Positions 1 to 8,221 of a DNA stretch of 64,000 bases are shown here, piece by piece (positions within the stretch are counted from its first letter, which is position 1; each line of letters begins with the position of its first letter). The position numbers and the translations under genes were made by a program. The notes beneath the pieces are model-generated. The model did no database searches. It was not told where the DNA came from and worked only from the letters and a program-made list of their open reading frames with translations. Origin of the DNA: Novosphingobium sp. 28-62-57 (GTDB taxonomy: Bacteria > Pseudomonadota > Alphaproteobacteria > Sphingomonadales > Sphingomonadaceae); the NCBI GenBank assembly GCA_002256985.1, contig NCGO01000001.1, positions 434,001 through 498,000 of the forward strand, given 5' to 3'.

Positions 1-295
1 CCTTCCGCTGATCGCTAGCGGCGCAGAAACCCGCCGCGTCGGCCTCGCCATCGAAGGCCGTATGGCTGCGCGTGAAGGGGCCAAGGTTCTCTCAGGCGAT
101 GTCGAAGTCGGCACCATCACGTCGGGCGGCTTCTCGCCCAGCCTCGAACGCCCGATCGCCATGGCCTACGTGGCCGTCGCCCACGCCGCACCTGGCACCC
201 AACTCACCATCGACGTGCGCGGCCGCAAACTGGCCGCCAGCGTCGTTCCCATGCCTTTCGTACCCCATCGCTATCACCGCAAAGGAGCCGCTTGA
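1..295 (+). CDS. gcvT: Aminomethyltransferase (glycine cleavage T protein), C-terminal part
   Basis: Only the last 97 or so codons lie in the window; the 5' end is off the left edge, with reading frame beginning at base 2. GcvT transfers the methylene group of the lipoyl-bound aminomethyl intermediate to tetrahydrofolate and releases ammonia. Visible C-terminal barrel signatures are the segments [29 protein letters not shown] and [12 protein letters not shown], and the end [10 protein letters not shown], all typical of GcvT tails. The TGA stop overlaps the gcvH ATG by one base (TGATG), so the genes are translationally coupled. Identification is supported by the gcvH-gcvPA-gcvPB genes that follow. 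Confidence 0.93.
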   Translation, partial: LPLIASGAETRRVGLAIEGRMAAREGAKVLSGDVEVGTITSGGFSPSLERPIAMAYVAVAHAAPGTQLTIDVRGRKLAASVVPMPFVPHRYHRKGAA

Positions 296-666
296 TGACC
301 CGCTATTTCACCAAGGACCACGAATGGATTGCGGTCGAAGGCAGCGAAGCCACCGTTGGCATCACCGACTATGCCCAAAGCCAGCTGGGTGACATCACCT
401 TCGTCGAGGTGCCCGGCGAAGGCAGCGAAGTCTCGATGGGCGACAGCGCCTCGGTGGTCGACAGCGTCAAGGCCGCGTCCGATGTCTACGCCCCCGTTTC
501 GGGCAAAGTCACGGTTTCCAACGCCGCGCTCGAAGATCAGCCCGAGCTCGTCAACACCGATCCCGAAGGCGATGGCTGGCTGTGGAAGATGACCCTGTCC
601 GACCCTGCCGAACTCGATGGCCTGATGGACGAGGCCTCCTATCAGGCCTTCATCGCGGAGCTTTGA
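295..666 (+). CDS. gcvH: Glycine cleavage system H protein
   Basis: A 123-residue lipoyl carrier protein that shuttles the aminomethyl group between the P, T and L proteins. The lipoylated lysine is visible in the motif [14 protein letters not shown] at about residue 62. The N-terminus (YFTKDHEW) and the [13 protein letters not shown] segment are classic GcvH. The ATG at 295 is preferred over an in-frame TTG at 292: an AAAGGAG ribosome site lies at 281-287, and the ATG overlaps the gcvT stop by one base. Length is normal for the family. It is the second gene of the gcv operon, four bases before gcvPA. Confidence 0.97.
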   Translation: MTRYFTKDHEWIAVEGSEATVGITDYAQSQLGDITFVEVPGEGSEVSMGDSASVVDSVKAASDVYAPVSGKVTVSNAALEDQPELVNTDPEGDGWLWKMTLSDPAELDGLMDEASYQAFIAEL

Positions 667-670
667 TCCC

Positions 671-2029
671 ATGCGCTATCTTCCCCTGACTGATACCGAT
701 CGCAGCGCCATGCTCTCGGTCATCGGCGCAGGCTCGATTGACGAGCTGTTTGCCGATGTTCCCGCCGCAGCGCGGCTGTCGGCTCCCATTGCCGGCTTGC
801 CCAATCACGCCAGCGAGATGGCGGTCGAACGCCACATGGCGCGGCTTTCTGCCAACAATGTCACCGCAGGCTCGGTGCCGTTCTTCCTTGGCGCAGGCGC
901 CTATCGCCACCACGTGCCCGCCACCGTCGATCACATGATCCAGCGCGGCGAATTCCTCACCGCGTACACGCCGTACCAGCCCGAAATCGCGCAGGGCACG
1001 CTGCAAGTGCTGTTCGAATTCCAGACTCAGGTCGCCCGCCTGTTCGGCACCGAAGTGGCCAACGCCTCGCTCTACGACGGCTCTACCGCCTGCTGGGAAG
1101 CTATCGCGATGGCGGGCCGCATCACCAAGCGTGGCAAGGCCGTGCTCTCGGGCGGGGTTCATTCGCACTACGTCGAAACCGCGCGCACGATGGCCAAGTT
1201 TACCGGCGACGTGCTTGATACCGTAGTGCCCGAACTCACCGCCACCCCGGATGATGCCGCGCTGATCGCGCGCATCGATGGGGAAACCTCGTGCGTCGTG
1301 GTCCAGTACCCCGATATCCTCGGCCGCATCCCCGATCTCGCCGCCATCGCCAGCGCCGCACAGGCCAAAGGCGCGCTGCTGATCGCTGTTGTTACAGAGC
1401 CCGTCGCGCTGGGCGTGCTGCAAAGCCCCGGCAGCCTTGGCGCTGACATCGTCGTGGGCGAGGGCCAATCCATCGGCGTCGGCTTGCAGTTTGGCGGACC
1501 GTACCTCGGCCTGTTCGGGTGCCGCGAAAAGTATCTGCGCCAGATCCCCGGTCGTCTGTGTGGCGAAACCGTGGATGCCGATGGCAAGCGCGGCTTCGTC
1601 CTCACGCTCTCCACGCGCGAACAGCACATTCGGCGTGAGAAGGCGACGAGCAACATCTGCACCAACTCGGGCCTCTGCGCGCTGGCGTTCTCGGTCCACA
1701 TGACGCTGCTGGGCGGATCGGGCCTGTCCGATATGGCAAAGTTGAGCCACGCCGCCGCCCGCAAGACCGCCACTGCACTGGCGCAAGTCGCCGGCGTGAC
1801 CGTGGTCAACACCCACTACTTCAACGAATTTGCGATCACTCTGCCCAAGGACGCGCGGCAGGTCGTGCGCGAACTGGCGGACCGGCAAGTGCTGGGCGGG
1901 GTCTCGCTCGGCCGCCTCTACCCACTGGAGGCGGCACTGGCGAACGGCATGATCGTCGCCGCCACCGAATGCACGACGGACGAAGACATTGCAGCGCTCG
2001 CCGCTGCGCTCAAGGAGGTGCTGGCATGA
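671..2029 (+). CDS. gcvPA: Glycine dehydrogenase (decarboxylating) subunit 1
   Basis: A 452-residue N-terminal half of the two-subunit P protein. P decarboxylates glycine and loads the aminomethyl group onto lipoyl-GcvH. The start [19 protein letters not shown] and the segments [18 protein letters not shown] and [14 protein letters not shown] are hallmarks of GcvPA. The PLP lysine is in the partner subunit, as expected for the split form. The start follows the gcvH stop by four bases. The stop overlaps the gcvPB start (ATGA), indicating coupled translation of the subunits. Confidence 0.97.
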   Translation: MRYLPLTDTDRSAMLSVIGAGSIDELFADVPAAARLSAPIAGLPNHASEMAVERHMARLSANNVTAGSVPFFLGAGAYRHHVPATVDHMIQRGEFLTAYTPYQPEIAQGTLQVLFEFQTQVARLFGTEVANASLYDGSTACWEAIAMAGRITKRGKAVLSGGVHSHYVETARTMAKFTGDVLDTVVPELTATPDDAALIARIDGETSCVVVQYPDILGRIPDLAAIASAAQAKGALLIAVVTEPVALGVLQSPGSLGADIVVGEGQSIGVGLQFGGPYLGLFGCREKYLRQIPGRLCGETVDADGKRGFVLTLSTREQHIRREKATSNICTNSGLCALAFSVHMTLLGGSGLSDMAKLSHAAARKTATALAQVAGVTVVNTHYFNEFAITLPKDARQVVRELADRQVLGGVSLGRLYPLEAALANGMIVAATECTTDEDIAALAAALKEVLA

Positions 2030-3582
2030 ACGCGATCAATCCCACTGGTTGGCGGCCCTCGATGGGCGAAAATGAGCCCGAAACTGGCATCCGCACTTTC
2101 ACCGGCAACCGCGCGCTGCAATTGGAAGAAGCGTTGCTGTTTGAACTTGGCGCGGCGGATCGTTCGGGCGTCGATTTCCCCGATACCGCAGACATCGATC
2201 TGAGCGCGCTTGGCCCCATGGCCCGCGCCGAACGGCCGAACCTGCCCGGCTTGTCAGAGCCGGAAACTGTGCGCCACTACACGCGCCTGTCGCGCCAGAA
2301 CTATGCCATTGATCTTGGCCTGTTCCCGCTCGGCTCGTGCACGATGAAGCACAACCCGCGCCTTGATGAAAAGGTCGCGCGGATGCCCGGTTTTGCCGAT
2401 GTCCACCCGCTGCAGCCGGTCCACACGGTGCAGGGCGCGCTGTCGGTGATGAACGAACTGGCGCATTGGCTGATCGAACTCACCGGCATGCATGGCGTTG
2501 CCATGACGCCAAAGGCGGGCGCCCACGGCGAGTTGTGCGGGCTGCTGTGCATCCGCGCTGCGCTGGAAGCCAAGGGCGATCCGCGCGACGTGATCCTCGT
2601 GCCCGAAAGCGCGCATGGCACCAATCCGGCCACTGCCGCCTTCGCCGGGTTCCGCGTCGAAAACATCCCCGCAACGCCCGAAGGCCGCGTCGATTCCGCC
2701 GCCTTGATTGCGCGTCTTGGCCCTGATGTGGCTGGCGTGATGATCACCAATCCCAACACTTGCGGCCTGTTCGAACGCGATCTGAAAATCATCGCCGATG
2801 CCGTCCACGCGGCGGGCGGCTATGTCTATTGCGATGGGGCAAACTTCAACGCCATCGTCGGGCGCGTGCGTCCGGGCGATCTTGGCGTCGACGCGATGCA
2901 CATCAACCTGCACAAGACTTTCTCCACCCCGCACGGTGGCGGCGGCCCCGGTTCCGGCCCGGTCGTGCTGTCCGAAGCGCTTTCGCCCTTCGGCCCGCTG
3001 CCCTTCACCGCGCGGCAGGCCGATGGTTCGGTCAAGCTGATCGAGGAGGAGCAGGCGCACGAGGAACACCCGCAGGCGTTCGGTCGCATGTGTGCGTTCC
3101 ATGGACAGATGGGCATGTACACCCGCGCGCTCGCCTATATCCTCAGCCACGGCGCTGATGGTCTGCGCCAGGTCTCGGGCGATGCAGTGCTCAACGCCAA
3201 CTACATCTTGCGCAGCCTTGACGATGTGCTCGACGCGCCGTTCGGTGCATCGGGCCATTGCATGCACGAAGCGCTGTTCTCGGACGATGGTTTTGCCGAA
3301 GGCTTCTCGACCAACGATCTGGCCAAGGGCCTGATCGATGAGGGCTACCACCCGATGACGGTCTATTTCCCGCTTGTCGTTCACGGCGCCATGCTGGTGG
3401 AGCCGACCGAGACCGAGAGCAAGGCCGGGATCGACCAATTCGTCGGCGCCATGCGCTCACTGGCCGAACGCGCGCGGGCAGGGGACGAAATGCTCAAATC
3501 TGCCCCGCATCTGGCCCCGCGCCGCCGCCTCGATGAAACGCTGGCCGCGCGCAAGCCCAAGCTGGTGTGGAAGGAAGGCTGA
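2026..3582 (+). CDS. gcvPB: Glycine dehydrogenase (decarboxylating) subunit 2
   Basis: A 518-residue PLP-binding half of the split P protein. The cofactor lysine is in [18 protein letters not shown] at about residue 290. [13 protein letters not shown] and [13 protein letters not shown] are further family signatures. An in-frame open stretch extends upstream to 1969, but that part lies inside gcvPA. The ATG at 2026 has an AAGGAGG ribosome site at 2012-2018 and a 4-base overlap with gcvPA, so it is the better start. It is the last gene of the operon and is followed at once by a hairpin terminator. Confidence 0.97.
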   Translation: MNAINPTGWRPSMGENEPETGIRTFTGNRALQLEEALLFELGAADRSGVDFPDTADIDLSALGPMARAERPNLPGLSEPETVRHYTRLSRQNYAIDLGLFPLGSCTMKHNPRLDEKVARMPGFADVHPLQPVHTVQGALSVMNELAHWLIELTGMHGVAMTPKAGAHGELCGLLCIRAALEAKGDPRDVILVPESAHGTNPATAAFAGFRVENIPATPEGRVDSAALIARLGPDVAGVMITNPNTCGLFERDLKIIADAVHAAGGYVYCDGANFNAIVGRVRPGDLGVDAMHINLHKTFSTPHGGGGPGSGPVVLSEALSPFGPLPFTARQADGSVKLIEEEQAHEEHPQAFGRMCAFHGQMGMYTRALAYILSHGADGLRQVSGDAVLNANYILRSLDDVLDAPFGASGHCMHEALFSDDGFAEGFSTNDLAKGLIDEGYHPMTVYFPLVVHGAMLVEPTETESKAGIDQFVGAMRSLAERARAGDEMLKSAPHLAPRRRLDETLAARKPKLVWKEG

Positions 3583-3586
3583 CGCA

Positions 3587-3624
3587 AAAAGGGCCGCCCC
3601 GGTATGCCGGAGCGGCCCTTTTGC
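3587..3624. terminator. Hairpin terminator between gcvPB and the entericidin-like gene
   Basis: A stem of about 12 bp (3591-3602 with 3607-3618, one mismatch, TATG loop) is flanked by an A-run on the left and a T-run on the right. It can therefore terminate both converging transcripts. It lies four bases past the gcvPB stop. Confidence 0.85.
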
Positions 3625-3639
3625 ACATCTGAAGACCGA

Positions 3640-3774
3640 TCAGTCGTTGATGGCTTCTTCGGTCGATTTCGAGGCGGACTGCAAATCCTGCCCTGCGCCC
3701 TTGACCGTGTTGCAGGCGCTCGCGCTCAGAATAAGTCCACCCATCATTGTGGCAAAAACGAACTTGCGGATCAT
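3640..3774 (-). CDS. Entericidin A/B-like small lipoprotein
   Basis: A 44-residue peptide starting MIRKFVFATMMGG, with a lipobox LSASAC and mature sequence beginning CNTVKGAGQDLQS. The lipobox followed by NTxxGxGxD is the signature of the entericidin EcnA/EcnB family, small cell-envelope lipoproteins. A good ribosome site (AAAGGTGA) precedes the ATG. Base composition matches the neighbours. The gene converges on gcvPB with a shared terminator. Whether it takes part in a toxin-antidote pair, as in enterics, cannot be told; no second ecn gene is next to it. Confidence 0.8.
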   Translation of the reverse strand: MIRKFVFATMMGGLILSASACNTVKGAGQDLQSASKSTEEAIND

Positions 3775-3850
3775 GGCATTCACCTTTTCATCAGGGGCGG
3801 GCGGAGAATGCCCGCCACAAGCCCGATCTGGTTAGTGGAACGCCCCAAGC

Positions 3851-4780
3851 TCAGCCCGGTTCCAGCGCGGCTGCGGCCTTGCGCCGCTTGCCCAGCACAT
3901 GCTCGCGCCACACGATCAGCAGGCTTGCCCCGATGATCACCGGCGCGCCGATCCATGTGCTGACTGGCGGCATGTGGCTGAACACCAGCCAGCCCCAGAA
4001 TGTCGCCCACGCGAGCTGGATGTAATCGACCACGATCACACTCGCCACGGTGCCATAACGCAACGAAGCGGTCATCGTGATCTGCGCAAACAGCCCGGTC
4101 ACCCCGATCCCGGCCAGCATCAGCCACCCGGTCAGGTCATGGTCCATCCCGGTGCGGAACAGGAACAGCCCCAAAAACGGCGCGCTCATGGCCGAGAAGT
4201 AGAACACCACCGTTAGCGGCTCTTCCGTCCGCCCCAGATCGCGCACTTGCACTGTTACCAGTGCGACCATGAAGGCCGCGCCGATGCCCACCGCCACGCC
4301 AAACAGCGGCAGGTTTCCGGTGCTTGGCCCGGCAATGATCAGCACGCCAATCAGCCCCACGATCACCGCCGTCCAGCGCCATGGCCCCACATGCTCCTTC
4401 AGCATGAGCGCCGACAGGATCACCGCAAACATCGGCGTGGTAAAGCCCAGCACGGTTGCCTCAGCCAGCGGCAGGATGCGCACCACGCCCAGCGTCAGGA
4501 ACATCCCCGTGCCCCCAATCAACGCCCGCCGCGCATGGACCCAGGGGCGCTTGGTCTTCAGCCGCGCCACTTCGCCGCGCGCCGCCAGCCACCCGAAGAT
4601 GGCCAGCGCGGGCAGGGCCTGTCGCCAGAACAGCGTCTCGGGCAGCGCAATATCCCGCTCCCCGGTCAGCTTCACCAGCAGCAACATCACCGAAAACAGC
4701 ACCGTCGCCAGAAACCGCAGCGCCAGCGCCAACATTGGCCGACTTTGGGGCCGATTTTGAGGACGATCAGACGCTGCCAT
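3851..4780 (-). CDS. EamA/DMT-family transporter
   Basis: A 309-residue integral membrane protein with about ten hydrophobic helices arranged as two EamA repeats. The first spans roughly residues 16-145 and the second about 155-295. Segments such as RALIGGTGMFLTLG, LPLAEATVLGFTTPMFAV and GPWRWTAVIVGLIGVL are characteristic of drug/metabolite exporters, including the S-adenosylmethionine-transporter-like subgroup. The substrate cannot be deduced. It stands alone, divergent from the small membrane gene at 4841. Confidence 0.88.
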   Translation of the reverse strand: MAASDRPQNRPQSRPMLALALRFLATVLFSVMLLLVKLTGERDIALPETLFWRQALPALAIFGWLAARGEVARLKTKRPWVHARRALIGGTGMFLTLGVVRILPLAEATVLGFTTPMFAVILSALMLKEHVGPWRWTAVIVGLIGVLIIAGPSTGNLPLFGVAVGIGAAFMVALVTVQVRDLGRTEEPLTVVFYFSAMSAPFLGLFLFRTGMDHDLTGWLMLAGIGVTGLFAQITMTASLRYGTVASVIVVDYIQLAWATFWGWLVFSHMPPVSTWIGAPVIIGASLLIVWREHVLGKRRKAAAALEPG

Positions 4781-4840
4781 GCCAGCGCCTTAGGCCAACT
4801 CCCCTTGCGATCAACCCCTTCCTTGCCCATCTGATCCGCA

Positions 4841-5059
4841 ATGGAAGACTGGTTCCCCCACCTCTGGCAATTCCACCTCGCCGCAGGGGCTGCGGCGCTG
4901 ACTATCGCGCTGGCCTCGGTCTGGGCAGAGCGTCGCCGCCTGCGCCGCGTCAATCTCGATGCGGTTGGCTTCATGCCGTGGACGGTGATCTATCTTATCA
5001 CGTTCCTCGTTGCGGTCGTATTCCTCGGCCTTGGCGCACGGGAGTGGTTCGCTGCCTAA
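4841..5059 (+). CDS. Small two-helix membrane protein, unknown function
   Basis: A 72-residue protein with two predicted membrane helices (about residues 10-27 and 45-66) separated by a basic loop, WAERRRLRRVNLD. It starts 60 bases from the divergent EamA gene. I see no strong ribosome site. Support comes from the coherent hydrophobic pattern, third-position GC like the neighbours, and a stop placed just before a repeat. I do not recognise a family. Confidence 0.55.
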   Translation: MEDWFPHLWQFHLAAGAAALTIALASVWAERRRLRRVNLDAVGFMPWTVIYLITFLVAVVFLGLGAREWFAA

Positions 5060-5080
5060 AGTGTGATAACTTAAAACAAG

Positions 5081-5190
5081 TTCCGTTCGTGTCGAGCGAA
5101 GTCGAGACACATTGCGCGGTGTCTCGACTTCGGGCCAGCGGCCCGAAGTTTATCCTGAGCTTGACGAAGGGCTCAACACGAACGGGGAAC
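5081..5190. repeat. Palindromic intergenic repeat (CGTTCGTGTCGAGCGAAGTCGAG family)
   Basis: An imperfect inverted repeat. The left arm at 5081-5110 pairs with 5119-5130 and, after a nested hairpin (GGGCC-GGCCC), again with the outer end near 5175-5188. Relatives occur at 8114-8191, 49957-50031, 53496-53564, 55271-55378 and 59074-59096. It lies between the small membrane gene and the 3' end of the minus-strand TraB gene. Confidence 0.85.
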
Positions 5191-5215
5191 GAAACACTTG
5201 TAAAGTTTTCAAGCT

Positions 5216-6136
5216 TTAAGGCACCCGCCGGATCGCCCACCCGCGCGCCATCATCAGCCGCTGCAGACTGTCCGATCCCGCCAGATGTGCAGCGCCCACC
5301 GCCACAAACGGCTTGGCCCCACCATCCAGCATGGCATCGAGTTGATCGGCCCAGTCCCGGTTGCGGTTGGTCAGCAGCGCTACATGCAGCCCCGGATCGG
5401 CCAGAAACCCTTCGTTCGCCTCGCGCGCAATGCCCAGATCATCGCCGCGCAGCCACATCGCGATCATCGCGGCTTCCTCGTCGTCTTCGCTTGCGGCCTC
5501 AATTGTCACTTCGCGCAGCAACACCTGCTGCTCACGCGCGGGCAGCGCATCGAACACGCCAAACTGGCTGCGGATCGTCTCGAACCCCGCCACCGGCTTG
5601 CCCGCCGCAAGCCTTCGCAAAACCGTCTCCGATCCGCTCTGAGGATCAGACCCGGCCTTCTCCCCCGCAATCGCCGCGAGTTGCAGCGCCACAGCCCAGC
5701 TTTCGGTATCGGCAAAGTCCGCATCGGTCAGCCCCAGCTTGCGATAGACCTTGGCCAGATCAGCGCGCACTTTGGCCCCCACTCGCTGCGAAGGCGGGGG
5801 CAGGCCCGGCGTGCCCGCCAGCTCCGCCAAAGCCGCCCCGGCCACGCTCTGGTCGATCGGCTCGGCAATCTCCAGCACCAACCGGTCAGACGCGGCCAGC
5901 GCCTGCGTGATCGCTGGACGCAGCCATTGCGTTTTGGGCGGCAGCGCATGGACCGTGCCGAATAGATAGCCGCGCACCGTGCCGCTATTGTCGGCAATCT
6001 CCCACAGCGCCACGCGGGCTGATCCAGCCTGCGCAACCGGGTCTTGTGCAGCCTTGTCACGGCCCAGCCACGCCACACCCATGCCCAGAAGCAGCGCCGG
6101 GATCACGGCAAACAACAGGCGTTTGAACAGGCTCAT
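5216..6136 (-). CDS. TraB/GumN family protein (copy 2)
   Basis: A 306-residue protein with one N-terminal hydrophobic segment (residues 5-24, LLFAVIPALLLGMGVAW), so exported or membrane-anchored. Two TraB/GumN signatures are present: the N-terminal [11 protein letters not shown] block, and a C-terminal block PFVAVGAAHLAGSDSLQRLM. Structurally related TiKI/TraB proteins are metalloprotease-like, and the conserved GT-H and GAAH positions are both kept. The activity of bacterial members is not established. It follows the paralogous gene at 6147 with a 10-base gap, so the two are probably co-transcribed. Confidence 0.9.
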   Translation of the reverse strand: MSLFKRLLFAVIPALLLGMGVAWLGRDKAAQDPVAQAGSARVALWEIADNSGTVRGYLFGTVHALPPKTQWLRPAITQALAASDRLVLEIAEPIDQSVAGAALAELAGTPGLPPPSQRVGAKVRADLAKVYRKLGLTDADFADTESWAVALQLAAIAGEKAGSDPQSGSETVLRRLAAGKPVAGFETIRSQFGVFDALPAREQQVLLREVTIEAASEDDEEAAMIAMWLRGDDLGIAREANEGFLADPGLHVALLTNRNRDWADQLDAMLDGGAKPFVAVGAAHLAGSDSLQRLMMARGWAIRRVP

Positions 6137-6146
6137 CGGGCAAAAC

Positions 6147-7064
6147 TCATTGCACGCGCACCGTCTCCACGCCCTGCCGCTTCAGCGCATCCTGCACACT
6201 GCCCGGTCCGGCCAGATGGCCAGCGCCCACGGCCACAAACACCGTCCCCGGCTGCTGCAACCGCTGGCGCACCCACACCGCCCAGTTGCGGTTGCGCTGA
6301 AAGAGCAGCCGGTCGGCAAGCTCGGGATCATCCATGTTCTCGTTCATCAGTTTGCCCAGACCATCGGGGTCGCCCGATCCCCATTCCTCGGTCATCGTGC
6401 CAATGATGCCAAAGCTCCGGTCAAAGTCTTTCACTGCGCCCTGCAGGAATTTCAGCTGCACCTCGCGCGGCAATCCATCGAACAGGGCCAGCTGATAGTC
6501 TGCCGTTTCCAGCGCGCCCAGCTTCTTGCCCTTGGCCAGAGCAGCCTTGCGCAGCACCGATTCCACCCCATCGTCCGCGCCATATCCGGCAATGGCATAG
6601 GGCATCACCGCCAGCGTAATCCCGGCCAGCCAAGGCTCCAGCGGATCAAAATTCTGTGCCGGAATCTTCAGCTTCGCCAGCAGCGCCTCATAGGATGCAC
6701 GCTCGGCATCGCCCATCAGCGATCGCAGCGTTTCGCCCTCCAGCAAGCCGATGGCCATGACCTTCTGCTGCTGCTCGGCGGCAGGAAGTTCGGGAATTTC
6801 CGTCACCAATTCAGAGGACTGTTCCAGGGCCGTGGCCACTGGCCCATCCAGCCAGACCAGCCCCTTGGGCAGGGCGTGGACCGTGCCGAACAGGTAGATT
6901 GTCGTATCCTCGTCCGCCACTTTCCACAGCGCGGGCTTCATCTGCCGTGGGGCCGGAGCAGGGGTTGCAGCTTTGGCAACAGGGGCTTGCGCCCGCGCGA
7001 CAGGGGACAGGCCAAGCCCGGTCAGGGCAATGGCTGCGGCAATCGTTCGGATGACATGTCTCAT
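6147..7064 (-). CDS. TraB/GumN family protein (copy 1)
   Basis: A 305-residue protein. The ATG at 7064 is chosen because it opens a clear signal peptide ([16 protein letters not shown]...ARAQA). Longer in-frame starts up to 7229 would overlap the divergent glyQ. After a Pro/Ala-rich linker come the family blocks [12 protein letters not shown] and [20 protein letters not shown]. It is clearly a paralogue of the next gene, with the same domain order and length. Expected location is the periplasm; function unknown. It is the first gene of a two-gene minus-strand unit divergent from glyQS. Confidence 0.9.
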   Translation of the reverse strand: MRHVIRTIAAAIALTGLGLSPVARAQAPVAKAATPAPAPRQMKPALWKVADEDTTIYLFGTVHALPKGLVWLDGPVATALEQSSELVTEIPELPAAEQQQKVMAIGLLEGETLRSLMGDAERASYEALLAKLKIPAQNFDPLEPWLAGITLAVMPYAIAGYGADDGVESVLRKAALAKGKKLGALETADYQLALFDGLPREVQLKFLQGAVKDFDRSFGIIGTMTEEWGSGDPDGLGKLMNENMDDPELADRLLFQRNRNWAVWVRQRLQQPGTVFVAVGAGHLAGPGSVQDALKRQGVETVRVQ

Positions 7065-7185
7065 GGCAGGTCTTTTGCCCGCAAACACCTTGCGAGGAAA
7101 TGAAGGAATTGCACCTTCGCTGCGGGCCAGCTTGCATAGCATGACAGTTGATTTGCAGCGCCCTATCGGCCAAAGCCGCCGCATC

Positions 7186-8094
7186 ATGGCCGACACACCG
7201 AACAAGACGCCGCTGAGCCTGCAGGACATGATCCTGCGCCTCCATTCCTTCTGGAGCCAGCAGGGCTGCCTGATCCTCCAGCCTTATGACATGCGCATGG
7301 GCGCGGGCACATTCCACACCGCCACCACCCTGCGCGCCTTGGGGCCAGAGCCTTGGAACGCCGCTTTCGTGCAGCCATGCCGCCGCCCCACCGATGGCCG
7401 CTATGGCGAAAACCCTAACCGACTGCAGCACTATTACCAGTATCAGGTGATCCTGAAGCCCAGCCCGGCCGCCTTGCAGGAACTCTATCTGCAAAGCCTC
7501 GTCGAAATCGGCATCGATCCGCTGGTGCACGATATCCGCTTTGTCGAAGACGATTGGGAATCCCCCACGCTCGGCGCATGGGGCCTTGGCTGGGAAGTGT
7601 GGTGCGATGGCATGGAAGTCACCCAGTTCACCTATTTCCAGCAGATGGGCGGCTTCGATTGCAAACCCGTCGCAGGCGAGTTGACCTATGGCCTTGAACG
7701 CCTCGCCATGTACATTCAGGGCGTCGACAATGTCTATGACTTGGCCTTCAACAACCACGGCGTAACCTATGGCGACGTGTTTCTCGAAAACGAGAAGCAG
7801 ATGTCCAAATGGAACTTCGAAGTGGCCGATACCGACAGCCTGTTCGAAGGCTTCCGTCGTGCTGAGGCCGAATGCGTCCGCAGCCTCGAAGCTGCCGTAC
7901 CCATCGCCGCCTATGAACAGGCCATCGAAGCCAGCCACCTGTTCAACCTGCTGCAAGCGCGCGGCGTGATCAGCGTGCAGGAACGCGCCAGCTACATGGC
8001 CCGCGTCCGCGATCTCGCCCGCGGCAGTTGCGAGGCCTACATGGAAAGCAACGCTGGCCAATGGGCGGCCAAATACCCGGAGTGGAGCAAGTGA
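7186..8094 (+). CDS. glyQ: Glycyl-tRNA synthetase alpha subunit
   Basis: A 302-residue catalytic subunit of the tetrameric glycyl-tRNA synthetase. Signatures are [20 protein letters not shown] near the start, then [39 protein letters not shown] and [15 protein letters not shown]. The ATG at 7186 gives the usual N-terminus ([20 protein letters not shown]). An in-frame ATG at 7141 and further upstream codons would add a non-homologous extension. It lies upstream of glyS in the normal order, separated by 127 bases that hold two repeat copies. Confidence 0.96.
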   Translation: MADTPNKTPLSLQDMILRLHSFWSQQGCLILQPYDMRMGAGTFHTATTLRALGPEPWNAAFVQPCRRPTDGRYGENPNRLQHYYQYQVILKPSPAALQELYLQSLVEIGIDPLVHDIRFVEDDWESPTLGAWGLGWEVWCDGMEVTQFTYFQQMGGFDCKPVAGELTYGLERLAMYIQGVDNVYDLAFNNHGVTYGDVFLENEKQMSKWNFEVADTDSLFEGFRRAEAECVRSLEAAVPIAAYEQAIEASHLFNLLQARGVISVQERASYMARVRDLARGSCEAYMESNAGQWAAKYPEWSK

Positions 8095-8113
8095 GCCGCA
8101 CCACTTCACCAAA

Positions 8114-8191
8114 CCCGCTCGTGCTGAGCCTGTCGAAGCAGACACGCCGCCCCACCACCCAAACCCCGCTCGTGCTGAGCCTGTCGAAGCA
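8114..8191. repeat. Two direct copies of a CCGCTCGTGCTGAGCCTGTC half-palindrome
   Basis: The unit occurs at 8114-8140 and again at 8164-8191 in the same orientation, filling the glyQ-glyS gap. It is one arm of the palindromic family that is complete at 53496-53564. Confidence 0.85.
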
Positions 8192-8221
8192 CGCTCGCAC
8201 CAAGCTCACGGACCGCGCCGC

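Noticed and set aside
292..294. TTG start of gcvH one codon upstream of the ATG
   Set aside because: ATG at 295 has better spacing from AAAGGAG and the usual family N-terminus.
650..1888. Long minus-strand open frame opposite gcvPA
   Set aside because: It is the antisense of a strongly recognised gene and its translation shows no family motif; high GC produces such frames.
4456..5910. 484-codon plus-strand open frame
   Set aside because: Pro/Arg/Ala-rich nonsense crossing two real genes and a repeat.
6811..8145. 444-codon minus-strand open frame over glyQ
   Set aside because: Overlaps glyQ and the TraB gene in another frame, with no motif.
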